From the NCBI RefSeq assembly GCF_013087525.1, contig NZ_JABFCS010000001.1, positions 62,001 to 126,000 of the forward strand: a stretch of DNA of 64,000 bases. The letters are read 5' to 3'. Shown piece after piece: positions 15,807-25,342 of this stretch. Positions within the stretch are counted from its first letter, which is position 1, and every line of letters starts with the position of its first letter. A model generated the notes under the pieces. That model was given only the letters and a program-made list of their open reading frames with translations, did no database searches and was not told where the DNA came from. Made by a program: the position numbers and the translations under genes. The stretch is from Ramlibacter montanisoli. Its GTDB lineage: Bacteria; Pseudomonadota; Gammaproteobacteria; Burkholderiales; Burkholderiaceae_C.

Positions 15807-18772
15807 ATGTTGCTCACGAAGAAGTCGGGGGCCGCACAGGCCAGCCCGCGCTCGCCGTTCGTCCACAGCCTCCAGCGCGGCCTGTCGTCGGCGCTCCCCA
15901 CGATGGACCGGCGCGCGTTCCTGCGCCGCTCCGGCCTCGGTGTCGGCGTCGGCATCGCGGCCTCGTCCCTCACCCTGGTCAAGAAGGCCCGCGCCGCCGA
16001 AGGCAAGGCCGCGGTGGGCGACGGCCGCATCGAGGTCAAGCGCACGGTCTGCACCCACTGCTCGGTGGGCTGCGCGATCGACGCGGTGGTGGAAAACGGC
16101 GTGTGGGTGCGCCAGGAGCCGGTGTTCGACTCGCCGATCAACCTCGGCGCGCACTGCGCCAAGGGCGCGGCGATCCGCGAGCACGGCCACGGCGAGTTCC
16201 GCCTGCGCTATCCGATGAAGCTGGTGAACGGCAAGTACCAGCGCATCAGCTGGGACCAGGCCTACGACGAGATCGCCGCCCGCCTGCAGGACCTGCGCAA
16301 GGCCAGCGGCCCCGAGTCCGTGTTCTGGATCGGCTCGTCGAAGCACTCGAACGAGCAGGCCTACCTGATGCGCAAGTTCGTCAGCCTCTGGGGCAGCAAC
16401 AACTGCGACCACCAGGCCCGCATCTGCCACTCCACCACCGTCGCCGGCGTGGCGAACACGTGGGGCTACGGGGCGATGACGAACTCGTACAACGACATGC
16501 AGAACAGCAAGGCTGCGCTGTACATCGGTTCGAACGCCGCCGAGGCGCACCCCGTCTCCATGCTGCACATGCTGCACGCCAAGGAGACCGGCACCAAGAT
16601 GATCGTGTGCGACCCGCGCTTCACGCGCACGGCCGCCAAGGCGGACCAGTACATCCGCTTCCGCTCCGGCGGCGACATCCCGCTGCTGTTCGGCATCCTG
16701 TACCACATCTTCAAGAACGGCTGGGAAGACAAGAAGTACATCGCCGACCGCGTCTACGGCATGGACAAGGTCCGCGAGGACGTGCTGGCCAAGTGGACGC
16801 CGGACAAGGTGTTCGAGGCCTGCGGCGTGCCCGAGGCCGAGGTGTTCAAGGCCGCCGAGACCATGGCCAAGAACCGCCCCTCCACCATCGTGTGGTGCAT
16901 GGGCCAGACGCAGCACACCATCGGCAACGCGATGGTCCGCGCCTCCTGCATCGTGCAGCTGGCGCTGGGCAACATCGGCGTGTCCGGCGGCGGCGCCAAC
17001 ATCTTCCGCGGCCACGACAACGTGCAGGGCGCCACCGACATCGGCCCCAACCCCGACTCGCTGCCCGGCTACTACGGCCTGGCCGAAGGCTCCTGGCGCC
17101 ACTTCGCCAAGGTCTGGGGCGTGGACTACGACTGGATCAAGGGCCGCTACGAGAACGCCGGCATGATGACCAAGCCGGGCATCACGGTGTCGCGCTGGAT
17201 CGACGGCGTGCTCGAGAAGAACGAGAACATCGACCAGACGCCCAACCTGCGCGGCGTCTTCTACTGGGGCCACGCGCCCAACTCGCAAAGCCGCGGCCTG
17301 GAAATGAAGAAGGCCATGGACAAGCTGGACCTGCTGGTCGTGGTCGACCCGTATCCGTCGGCGACCGCCGCCATGGCCGCGATGCCCGGCGACCCGGCCG
17401 ACCTGAACCCGAACCGCGCGGTGTACCTGCTGCCGGCGGCCACCCAGTTCGAGACCAGCGGCTCCGCCACGGCATCCAACCGCTCGATCCAGTGGCGCGA
17501 GAAGGTGATCGACCCGTTGTGGGAAAGCCGCAGCGACCACATGATCATGCACCAGCTGGCCACAAGCTGGGCTTCGGCACCGAGCTGTCGAAGAACTTCA
17601 AGATGCAGAAGGTCAAGGGCATGGACGAGCCCCTGCCGGAAGACATCCTGCGCGAGGTGAACAAGTCGGTCTGGACCATCGGCTACACCGGCCAGAGCCC
17701 GGAACGCCTGAAGGCGCACATGAAGAACATGGCGGCCTTCGACGTGAAGACGCTCAAGGCCAAGGCCGGCGTCAAGGACAAGGAAACCGGCTACGACCTC
17801 ACCGGCGACTACTTCGGCCTGCCGTGGCCCTGCTTCGGCACCCCGGAGCTCAAGCACCCCGGCTCGCCCAACCTGTACGACACCAGCAAGCACGTCATGG
17901 ACGGCGGCGGCAACTTCCGCGCGAACTTCGGCGTGGAGAAGGAAGGCGTCAACCTGCTGGCCGAGGACGGTTCGCACTCGCTGGGTTCGGAGATCACCAC
18001 CGGCTACCCCGAGGTGGACCACGTGTTCATCAAGAAGCTGGGCTGGTGGGGCGAGCTCACGCCCACCGAGCAGGCCGCGGCCGAAGGCAAGAACTGGAAG
18101 ACCGACTCGTCGGGCGGCATGATCCGCGTGGCGATGAAGAACCACGGCATCCACCCCTTCGGCAACGCGAAGGCGCGCGCGGTGGTGTGGAACTTCCCGG
18201 ACCCGGTGCCGCAGCACCGCGAGCCGATCTACAGCACGCGGCCGGACCTGGTGGCCAAGTACCCGTCGCACGACGACAAGAAGGCCTTCTGGCGCCTGCC
18301 CACGCTGTACAAGACGCTGCAGCAGAAGAACGTGCAGGACAAGGTGCACGAGAAGTACCCGCTGATCCTCAGCTCCGGCCGGCTGGTCGAGTACGAGGGC
18401 GGCGGCGAGGAGACGCGCTCCAACCCCTGGCTGGCCGAACTGCAGCAGGAAGCCTTCGTCGAGATCAACCCGCAGGCCGCCGCGGCGCGGAGCATCAAGA
18501 ACGGCGACCGCGTCTGGCTGTCCACGCCCACCGGCGCGCGGCTGAACGTGCAGGCGCTGGTGACCGAACGGGTCGGCCCGGACACCTGCTGGATGCCCTT
18601 CCACTTCTCGGGCCGCTGGCAGGGCGCGGACATGCTGGCGCACTACCCGAACGGGGCGGCGCCGGTGGTCCGCGGCGAGGCGGTGAACACCGCCACGACC
18701 TACGGCTATGACAGCGTCACCATGATGCAAGAGACCAAGACAACCATCTGCAACGTCGAGAAGGCCGCTTGA
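15807..18772 (+). CDS. fdhA: Formate dehydrogenase catalytic (alpha) subunit, molybdopterin (frame break)
   Basis: The periplasmic molybdenum or tungsten bis-MGD subunit that oxidises formate to CO2. A Tat signal (DRRAFLRRSGLGVG, residues 34-47) precedes a [4Fe-4S] site (Cys82, Cys85, Cys89, Cys117). The metal ligand is an ordinary Cys (about residue 207, RICHSTTVAG), so it is not a selenoprotein. The C-terminal part has the MopB-type beta domain (HFSGRWQGADMLAHYPNG). Two frames are joined by restoring one C at about 17560, giving HMIMHQLAHKLGFGTELSKN. Corrected length is about 988 residues, as expected. Ribosome site GGAG lies just upstream. The stop is 10 bases from fdhB. Confidence 0.95.
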
Positions 18773-18782
18773 GGAGATCACG

Positions 18783-19401
18783 ATGGCACGAATGAAATTC
18801 ATCTGTGACTCCGAGCGTTGCATCGAATGCAACAGCTGCGTCACCGCCTGCAAGAACGAACACGAGGTGCCCTGGGGCGTGAACCGCCGCCGCGTGGTCA
18901 CCCTCAACGACGGCGTGCCGGGCGAGAAGTCGATCTCGGTGGCCTGCATGCACTGCTCCGACGCTCCCTGCATGGCCGTCTGCCCGACCAACACCTTCTA
19001 CCGCACGGAAGAAGGCGTGGTGCTGCACGACAAGGACACCTGCATCGGCTGCGGCTACTGCAGCTACGCCTGCCCCTTCGGCGCCCCGCAGTTCCCCGCG
19101 GCCGGCACCTTCGGCGTGCGCGGCAAGATGGACAAGTGCACCTTCTGCGCCGGCGGCCCCGAGGCCAACGGCTCGCAGGCCGAGTTCGAGAAGTACGGCC
19201 GCAACCGCCTGGCCGAGGGCAAGCTGCCCGCCTGCGCGGAGATGTGCTCGACCAAGGCGCTGCTCGGCGGCGACGGCGACGTGGTGGCGGACATCTTCCG
19301 CAACCGCGTCCTCAAGCGCGGCAAGGGCGCCGAAGAAGTGGGGCTGGGGCACCGCCTACGGCTCCAAGCAGGCCGGCCAACCGCAAGGAGCCAAGTCGTG
19401 A
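18783..19401 (+). CDS. fdhB: Formate dehydrogenase iron-sulfur (beta) subunit (frame break)
   Basis: An electron-transfer subunit carrying four [4Fe-4S] clusters between FdhA and the membrane cytochrome b. Its cysteine motifs are CIECNSCVTACKNEH, CMHCSDAPCMAVCP, CIGCGYCSYACPFGAPQ and CTFC with CAEMCSTKALLGG. An extra G at 19340-19343 shifts the frame near the end. Removing it gives AEEVGWGTAYGSKQAGQPQG and a TGA at 19399-19401, for about 205 residues, the normal length. Uncorrected, the frame would run on into the next gene. The next gene starts at GTG within the GTGA overlap. Confidence 0.92.
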
Positions 19402-19631
19402 GAAGCACCTTCATCCTGTCGGTGGCGGCCGCGGCGCTTGCGCTCACGGCCTGCGCCGAGCGCGAACAGACCGGCGGCAGCATCAAGAGCGACGTCGCGC
19501 CCTACGCGGGCACCACCAAGCAGCCGCCCTTCATGGCGGTGGGCTGGAAGCCGGGCGACCGCAATGCCTGGGAATCGCAGATGAAGGTGCGCACGGTCAA
19601 TGGGCAAAACGAATATGTCAAGGTTCCTTGA
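19398..19631 (+). CDS. Small lipoprotein within the formate dehydrogenase operon
   Basis: A 77-residue protein starting at GTG (VRSTFILSVAAAALALTAC), a lipoprotein signal with the lipidated Cys at residue 19. The mature part includes GGSIKSDVAPYAGTTKQPPF and KPGDRNAWESQMKVRTVNGQ. Its start overlaps the fdhB stop (GTGA), and its end overlaps the start of fdhC, so it is translationally coupled to both. It is hidden by the fdhB frame break, because the unbroken frame fuses it to fdhB. Function unknown; its position suggests a periplasmic partner of the complex. Confidence 0.8.
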   Translation: MRSTFILSVAAAALALTACAEREQTGGSIKSDVAPYAGTTKQPPFMAVGWKPGDRNAWESQMKVRTVNGQNEYVKVP

Positions 19632-20862
19632 ACTCGTCGCCGCGGGGGCGCTGAGCTTCGCGCTCGGCGGCGCCGCGCTCGCCCAGTCCACCCCGGCCGC
19701 TCCCGCGGGCGGCGGCTCCACGGCCACCGCCCCGGCGCGCCAGGTGCCGGACGATCCGGTGCCCGGCCAGGGCGCCGGCGGCATCCAGGGCCAGAACATC
19801 TTCGACGTGAAGCCGGAGGTCAAGCGCGACGCGTCCTCCGAACCAGGCTACATGGAGCAGAACAACGGCCAGCGCAACCGCGTGCAGCCCGGCAACAACG
19901 CGCCCATGTGGCGCGGCGTGCAGGGCGGCGTGGAAGGCTATACCAGCCTGCCCAAGTACCAGGATCCGGAAGCGGGCGTCCTGATCCAGGGGCCGGTGGC
20001 GTATCCCGGCTCGCGCTACGTGAGCGCAGGCCAGGCCTGGCGCGAAGTGCGCAACAACTGGATCATCCCCTACGGCGGCTCGCTGGTCCTGATCGTGCTG
20101 CTGGCGCTCGCGCTGCACTACTTCGCCATGGGCCCGATCGGCCAGCACCACCCGGACACCGGCCGCAAGATCGAGCGCTTCACGCCCTTCGAGCGCGCCA
20201 GCCACTGGGCGAACGCGATCGCCTTCGTGATCCTGGGCGTTTCCGGGATCGTGATGGCCTTCGGCAAGTTCTTCCTGCTCCCGGTGATGGGCCAGACGCT
20301 GTTCGGCTACTTCACCTACATCCTGAAGAACCTGCACAACTTCGCCGGGCCGCTGTTCGCCGTGTCGCTGGTCATCATGATCGTCGGCTATGCGCGCGAG
20401 AACCTGCCGCAGCGCGGCGACATGGGATGGCTGCTGCGCTTCGGCGGCTTCTTCGGCGGCAAGCACGGCGAGGAGCCTCCTTCCAACCGGTACAACGCGG
20501 GCGAGAAGCTCATGTTCTGGGGCGGCGTGCTCTTCCTGGGCCTGATCGTGGTCGCCTCCGGCCTGTACCTCGACAAGCTGCTTCCCGGCATGAACTACGA
20601 GCGCCAGCCCATGCAGGTGGCGCACATGGTGCACGCCGTGTCGACGGTGCTGATGGTCGCGATGTTCATGGGCCACATCTATCTCGGCACGCTGGGCATG
20701 CGCGGGGCCTACAGCGCCATGCGCACCGGCTACGTCGACGAGGAATGGGCAAAGGAGCACCACCGCTACTGGTACGAGGACATCAAGGCCGGCAGGATTC
20801 CCGCGCAGCGCAGCAAGCCGCTGACCATCGTGGACGACACGCAGACCGTGCGGACCGTCTGA
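19615..20862 (+). CDS. fdhC: Formate dehydrogenase cytochrome b (gamma) subunit
   Basis: The membrane subunit that passes electrons from FdhB to quinone. A signal peptide (MSRFLELVAAGALSFALGGA) and a long periplasmic N-terminal extension of about 130 residues precede the Ni/Fe-hydrogenase-type cytochrome b core. The core has four or so membrane helices, with heme-ligand candidates in PFERASHWANAIAFVILG, KNLHNFAGPLFAV and QVAHMVHAVSTVLMVAMF. An ATG at 19600 (MGKTN) is an alternative start; neither has a strong ribosome site, and both overlap the lipoprotein gene. The frame is intact. Confidence 0.93.
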   Translation: MSRFLELVAAGALSFALGGAALAQSTPAAPAGGGSTATAPARQVPDDPVPGQGAGGIQGQNIFDVKPEVKRDASSEPGYMEQNNGQRNRVQPGNNAPMWRGVQGGVEGYTSLPKYQDPEAGVLIQGPVAYPGSRYVSAGQAWREVRNNWIIPYGGSLVLIVLLALALHYFAMGPIGQHHPDTGRKIERFTPFERASHWANAIAFVILGVSGIVMAFGKFFLLPVMGQTLFGYFTYILKNLHNFAGPLFAVSLVIMIVGYARENLPQRGDMGWLLRFGGFFGGKHGEEPPSNRYNAGEKLMFWGGVLFLGLIVVASGLYLDKLLPGMNYERQPMQVAHMVHAVSTVLMVAMFMGHIYLGTLGMRGAYSAMRTGYVDEEWAKEHHRYWYEDIKAGRIPAQRSKPLTIVDDTQTVRTV

Positions 20863-20882
20863 GGACAGGAGAGGACAGGACC

Positions 20883-21419
20883 ATGAAAAGACTGATGCTC
20901 ACCGCCGTGGCGCTCGCCGTCTCGGGTGCCGCGCTGGCCAAGCTGCCGCCGCCGGTGCTCGACGAGGCCGCCAAGGCCAAGGCGGCCGAAGCCGCCGCCA
21001 AGACCGCCTGGCAGGGCAAGCTGGACGCGTTCCAGCTGTGCAAGGCGCAGGACCGCGCCGTCAGCGCCTACAAGAGGGTGGCGGCCACGCGCCCGGCCGC
21101 GTCCGCCACCGCGGGTGCGCCGGCAGCGGCGGCTGCCACAGCCACCACTACCGCGGCAGCGCCTGCAGCCGCCGCGGCCAAGCCCGTGCCGACCCCTGCC
21201 AGCGCGTCCCAGGGTGGCAGCACCCCGGTGGCAGCCGCTGCACCGCCGCTGACGCCCTGCGCCGACCCGGGCCCCTTCGCCTACGCGCCGCCGGAGCAGA
21301 AGCCGCTGGAAGCCTCCGGCGCGCACTCGCCGGCCGCCAACGCGACCAGCCCGCCGAGCGTGCGTCCCAACGCCGCCGAGATGACGCCCAGCAAGCCCAG
21401 CGTCGCGACCAAGAAGTAA
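20883..21419 (+). CDS. Secreted Ala/Pro-rich protein at the end of the fdh operon
   Basis: A 178-residue protein with a signal peptide MKRLMLTAVALAVSGAALA and a short conserved part (KTAWQGKLDAFQLCKAQDRA, then YKRVAAT). A long low-complexity Ala/Thr/Pro segment follows, and then PLTPCADPGPFAYAPPEQKP. The two cysteines (in LCKAQ and TPCADPG) could form a disulfide. It lies 20 bases after fdhC, preceded by a repeated AGGACAGGAGAGGACAGGA purine-rich ribosome site. No function is known; proteins of this type recur at the end of related fdh operons. Confidence 0.8.
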   Translation: MKRLMLTAVALAVSGAALAKLPPPVLDEAAKAKAAEAAAKTAWQGKLDAFQLCKAQDRAVSAYKRVAATRPAASATAGAPAAAAATATTTAAAPAAAAAKPVPTPASASQGGSTPVAAAAPPLTPCADPGPFAYAPPEQKPLEASGAHSPAANATSPPSVRPNAAEMTPSKPSVATKK

Positions 21420-21434
21420 GGCTCCGCACGCATG

Positions 21435-21465
21435 AAGGCCAGCCGACCGGCTGGCCTTTTCTTTT
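21435..21465 (+). terminator. Rho-independent terminator of the fdh operon
   Basis: The stem GGCCAGCC / GGCTGGCC around the loop GACC is followed by TTTTCTTTT. It lies 16 bases after the stop of the last fdh operon gene and just ahead of fdhD, so fdhD is probably transcribed separately or by read-through. Confidence 0.85.
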
Positions 21466-21480
21466 GCTGTAGCTTCCGGC

Positions 21481-22335
21481 ATGTCCCGCCCCGTCCTCAC
21501 CACCGCCCGCGCGCCGCTGACCCGCAGCGTGCAGGTCGTCAACGAGCACGGCGAGACCGAGTCCATCTCGATTCCCGCCGAGCGCTCGCTCACCGTTTAC
21601 GTGGACAAGCGCGAGCTCGTGACACTGATGACGCTCGGTGCCCATCCCGAATGGCTGGTGCTGGGCTACCTGCGCAACCAGCGGCTGGTCGAATCGCCGG
21701 CGGCGGTGGAGTCGGTCACCGTGGACTGGGAGGTGGGCGCCGCAGCGGTGAAGACCATCGACGGCATCGACCGCATCGAGGAGCGCACCGCACACCGCGT
21801 GGTCACCACCGGCTGCGGCCAGGGCACGGTGTTCGGGCAGCTGATGGAGGACGTGGAGAGCGTGGCGTTGCCGGACGCGCGCCTCACGCAGGCCCAGCTG
21901 TACGGCATCGTCAACGCGATCCGGCTGCAGGAAAGCACGTACAAGTCCGCCGGTTCGGTGCACGGCTGCGCGCTGTTCCGCGGCGAGCAGATGCTGCTGT
22001 TCGTCGAGGACGTCGGCCGCCACAACGCGATCGACACCATCGCCGGCTGGATGTGGCTGCACGGGCAGGAGCATGCGAGTGCGACGCCGCGGGAGCCGCT
22101 GGTGTTCTACACGACCGGCCGGCTGACCAGCGAGATGGTGATCAAGTCCGCGCAGATGGGCGTGGCCATCGTGGTCTCGCGCAGCGGCACCACGCAGATG
22201 GGTTTCGAGATCGCCGAGCGCCTGGGCCTGTGCACCATCGGCCGCGCCACCAACCGCCACTTCATCTGCTACACCGGCAAGGACAGGCTGCAGCTGCAGA
22301 CCGAACTCGCCGGCGCGAGGCCCCGCACCGCATGA
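21481..22335 (+). CDS. fdhD: Formate dehydrogenase sulfurtransferase FdhD
   Basis: Transfers sulfur from IscS to the molybdopterin cofactor, needed for formate dehydrogenase activity. The 284-residue protein has family motifs: LMTLGAHPEWLVLGYL, VTTGCGQGTVFG holding the active-site Cys, the GSVHGCALFRG segment, VEDVGRHNAIDTIAGW, and FYTTGRLTSEMVIKSAQMG. The active-site loop shows one Cys (GCGQ) instead of the CxxC of the E. coli protein. It sits directly after the fdh operon terminator and its last codon overlaps the following ABC permease start (ATGA), so these two are likely co-transcribed. Confidence 0.95.
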   Translation: MSRPVLTTARAPLTRSVQVVNEHGETESISIPAERSLTVYVDKRELVTLMTLGAHPEWLVLGYLRNQRLVESPAAVESVTVDWEVGAAAVKTIDGIDRIEERTAHRVVTTGCGQGTVFGQLMEDVESVALPDARLTQAQLYGIVNAIRLQESTYKSAGSVHGCALFRGEQMLLFVEDVGRHNAIDTIAGWMWLHGQEHASATPREPLVFYTTGRLTSEMVIKSAQMGVAIVVSRSGTTQMGFEIAERLGLCTIGRATNRHFICYTGKDRLQLQTELAGARPRTA

Positions 22336-24854
22336 TCCGCAGCTCCGCGATGTCCCTGGGATGGCGAACCCTCCTGCGCGACCTGCGCGCGGGGGAACTG
22401 CGCCTGCTGATCGTGGCCGTGACGCTGGCGGTTGCCGCGCTCACCGCCGTCGGCTTCTTCGCCGACCGCCTCAAGGGCGGCCTGGCGCGCGATGCGCGCC
22501 AGCTCCTGGGCGGCGATGCGGTCGTCGTGAGCGATACGCCGACGCCGGAGTCGTTCGCGGCACGCGCCAAGGCGCTGGGACTCGAGAGCGTCGCCACGCT
22601 GGCCTTCCCGTCGATGGCGCGCGCACCCGATGCGCAGGGCGGTGCCAGCCGTCTGGTCGCGCTGAAGGCGGTGCAGCTGGGCTATCCCCTGCGCGGCAAC
22701 CTGCACGTCGCGCCCGACCCCGAAGCGAAGGGAGCGAAGACGCGCGAGGTCCCGCGGCGCGGCGAGGCGTGGGTCGACGCCGCGGTGCTGGAGTCGCTGG
22801 GCCTGAAGATGGGCGATCCCCTGCTGCTGGGCGACGCGCAGCTGCGGGTGGTGCGCGTGATCACGCTGGAGCCCGATCGCGGCAGCGGCTTCCTCAACTT
22901 CGTGCCGCGCGTGATGATCCACGTGGACGACCTGCCGGTGACGAAGCTCGTGCAGCCGGCCAGCCGCATCGGCTGGCGGCTCGCGGTGGCGGGCGCGGAC
23001 CGCGACGTCGCGCGCTTCACCGAATGGGCGCTGGCGGAGGCGAAGCGGCCGGAGGTGCGCGGCGTGCGCATCGAGTCGCTCGATGGCGGCCGCCCCGAGA
23101 TGCGGCAGACGCTGGACCGCGCGGAGAAGTTCCTGAACCTGGTGGCGTTGCTGGCGGCGTTGCTCAGCGCGGTGGCGGTGGCGCTGGCCGCGCGCGGCTT
23201 CGCCAGCCGACACCTCGACGACTGCGCGATGCTGCGCGTGCTGGGGCAGAGCCAGCGCACCATCGCCTGGAGCTACACCTTCGAGTTCGCGGTGATCGGC
23301 GTGGCGGCCAGCCTGCTGGGCGTGGCGATCGGCTTCTCGGTGCACTTCGTCTTCATCGCGCTGCTGGGCGGGCTGGTCGAGACTTCGCTGCCGGCGCCCG
23401 GCGCGTGGCCGCTGGCCTTCGGCATGGGCATGGGGCTCACGCTGCTGTTCGCCTTCGGGCTGCCGCCGGTGCTGCAACTGGCGCAGGTGCCGCCGCTGCG
23501 CGTGATCCGACGCGACGTGGGCAACCTCAAGCCCGCCTCGCTGCTGGTGCTGGGCATCGGCGTCACCGGCTTCGCGGCGCTGCTGCTGGCCGCGAGCAGC
23601 GACCTGAAGCTCGGTGGCATCGCCGTGGGCGGCTTCGCCGGCGCCGTGCTGGTGTTCGCCGGCCTCAGCTGGGTGGCCGTGAAGCTGTTGCGGCGCGTGG
23701 TGAACGAGGCGACGGCGCCGCGCTGGCTGGTGCTGGCCACGCGCCAGATCAGCGCGCGACCCGCCTACACCGTGGTGCAGACCAGCGCGCTGGCCGTGGG
23801 CATGCTGGCCCTGGTGCTGCTGGTCTTGCTGCGCACCGACCTGATCGCGAGCTGGCGGCAGGCCACGCCGCCCGACGCGCCCAACCGCTTCGTGATCAAC
23901 GTGCTGCCGGAACAGAGCCAGGCCTTCGTGCAGAACCTGCGCGCCAACGGCGTGCAGCGCATGGACTGGTTCCCCATGTTCCGCGGGCGTCTCGTCGCGG
24001 TGAACGGCCGCGCCGTCACGCCGGACGACTTCGTGGAGGACCGCGCGCGCCGCCTGGTCGATCGCGAGTTCAACCTGTCCTTCTCCGCTCAGCAGCCGCA
24101 GCACAACCAGCTGGTCGCGGGCCGCTGGCAGCCGGAGGAGCAGGGCGCCGTGAGCGTGGAAGAGGGCATCGCCACCACGCTGGGGCTGAAGCTGGGCGAC
24201 ACCCTGCGCTTCGACATCGCCGGCACCGCGAGCGAAGCGAAGATCACCTCGCTGCGCAAGGTGGACTGGGGCTCGATGCGCGCGAACTTCTTCGTGATGT
24301 ACCCGGTGAGCGAGCTGCCCGAGATGCCGGTCACCTACATGGGCGCCTTCCGCGCGCCCGAGAAGCGCGGCTTCGACAACGCGCTGGTGCGCGCCTTCCC
24401 CAACGTGACCAACGTGGACATGTCCGCCACCATCGCGCAGGTGCAGGGAGTGCTGGACAAGGTGATCCGCGCGGTGGAGTTCCTGTTCGGGTTCACGCTC
24501 GCGGCCGGCCTCGTGGTGCTGTTCGCCGCGGTCAGCGCGACACGCGAGGAGCGCGCGCGCGAGTTCGCGATCATGCGGGCCGTGGGTGCGCGCAGCAGCC
24601 TGCTGCGGCAGGTGCAGCGCGCGGAACTGGTCGGCGTCGGCCTGCTCGCGGGCTTCCTGGCCAGCATCGTCGCCGGCGTGGTGGGCTGGGCCCTGGCGAA
24701 GTACGCCTTCGGCTTCACCTGGACCGCCTCGCCTTTCGTGCCGCTGGTCGGCGCCGCCGCGGGCGCGGTGCTGGCCCTGGCCGCGGGCTGGTGGGGCCTG
24801 CGCGAGGTGCTGGCGCGCCCGGTCGTGGAAACCTTGCGCAGGGCGGCCGAATAG
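22332..24854 (+). CDS. FtsX-family ABC transporter permease (YbbP-like)
   Basis: An 840-residue inner-membrane protein of the MacB/FtsX permease type with two FtsX core domains. An N-terminal membrane helix (LRLLIVAVTLAVAALTAVGFF) is followed by a large periplasmic domain, a first block of three helices about residues 265-400, a second periplasmic domain, and a last block ending REVLARPVVETLRRAAE. The conserved ATREERAREFAIMRAVGARS motif lies in the second core. YbbP-type permeases work with a YbbA-type ATPase in lipoprotein or thioesterase-linked export; no ATPase gene is in the window. The start overlaps the fdhD stop. Confidence 0.9.
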   Translation: MIRSSAMSLGWRTLLRDLRAGELRLLIVAVTLAVAALTAVGFFADRLKGGLARDARQLLGGDAVVVSDTPTPESFAARAKALGLESVATLAFPSMARAPDAQGGASRLVALKAVQLGYPLRGNLHVAPDPEAKGAKTREVPRRGEAWVDAAVLESLGLKMGDPLLLGDAQLRVVRVITLEPDRGSGFLNFVPRVMIHVDDLPVTKLVQPASRIGWRLAVAGADRDVARFTEWALAEAKRPEVRGVRIESLDGGRPEMRQTLDRAEKFLNLVALLAALLSAVAVALAARGFASRHLDDCAMLRVLGQSQRTIAWSYTFEFAVIGVAASLLGVAIGFSVHFVFIALLGGLVETSLPAPGAWPLAFGMGMGLTLLFAFGLPPVLQLAQVPPLRVIRRDVGNLKPASLLVLGIGVTGFAALLLAASSDLKLGGIAVGGFAGAVLVFAGLSWVAVKLLRRVVNEATAPRWLVLATRQISARPAYTVVQTSALAVGMLALVLLVLLRTDLIASWRQATPPDAPNRFVINVLPEQSQAFVQNLRANGVQRMDWFPMFRGRLVAVNGRAVTPDDFVEDRARRLVDREFNLSFSAQQPQHNQLVAGRWQPEEQGAVSVEEGIATTLGLKLGDTLRFDIAGTASEAKITSLRKVDWGSMRANFFVMYPVSELPEMPVTYMGAFRAPEKRGFDNALVRAFPNVTNVDMSATIAQVQGVLDKVIRAVEFLFGFTLAAGLVVLFAAVSATREERAREFAIMRAVGARSSLLRQVQRAELVGVGLLAGFLASIVAGVVGWALAKYAFGFTWTASPFVPLVGAAAGAVLALAAGWWGLREVLARPVVETLRRAAE

Positions 24855-24876
24855 CATCGCTGGGACAATCGCCACG

Positions 24877-25280
24877 ATGCAAAGCGACGACAAACCGTCA
24901 TACGACACTCCCTTCGAATGGATAGGCGGCGAAGAAAAGGTGAAGGCGCTGGTTGAGCGCTTTACGACCTGATGGACCTGGAGCCGCGGTACGCGGCCCT
25001 GCGCGCCGCGCACGGGACCGAGCTGGCCCGGGCGCGCGAGAACCTGTTCTGGTTCCTGTGCGGCTGGTTGGGAGGTCCGCAGTACTACACGGACCGTTTC
25101 GGGCACCCGCGGTTGCGGATGCGCCACATGCCATTCAGGATAGGCGTGGTCGAGCGGGACCAGTGGCTGGCGTGCATGGACCAGGCGATGGGAGAGGTGG
25201 AAATCCCCGCGGAACTGCGTGCCCGCCTGCGCGATTCCTTCTTCCAGACCGCTGATTTCATGAGGAATACGCACGGTTGA
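24877..25280 (+). CDS. Group 2 truncated haemoglobin (frame break)
   Basis: A cytoplasmic heme protein of the trHbO class, about 134 residues. The first frame (MQSDDKPSYDTPFEWIGGEE) and the second (MDLEPRYAALRAAHGTELAR) join if one T is restored in the TTT run at 24961-24963. That recreates VERFYDLMD with the B10 tyrosine. The group 2 Trp-G8 (FLCGWLGGPQYY), the proximal histidine F8 (RMRHMPFRI) and the WLACMDQAM helix are all present. Group 2 globins bind O2 or NO and are linked to redox stress. It follows the ABC permease by 22 bases. Confidence 0.9.
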
Positions 25281-25342
25281 GCTTGCTGCGCCCCGGCCCT
25301 ATGATGGGCCCACAAAACGGGATGAGGGGGCTTGGAGTGGAG

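Noticed and set aside
15807..18772. Selenocysteine formate dehydrogenase
   Set aside because: The metal-ligand position is an ordinary Cys codon (RICHSTTVAG), and the frame loss near 17560 is a one-base deletion, not an in-frame TGA.
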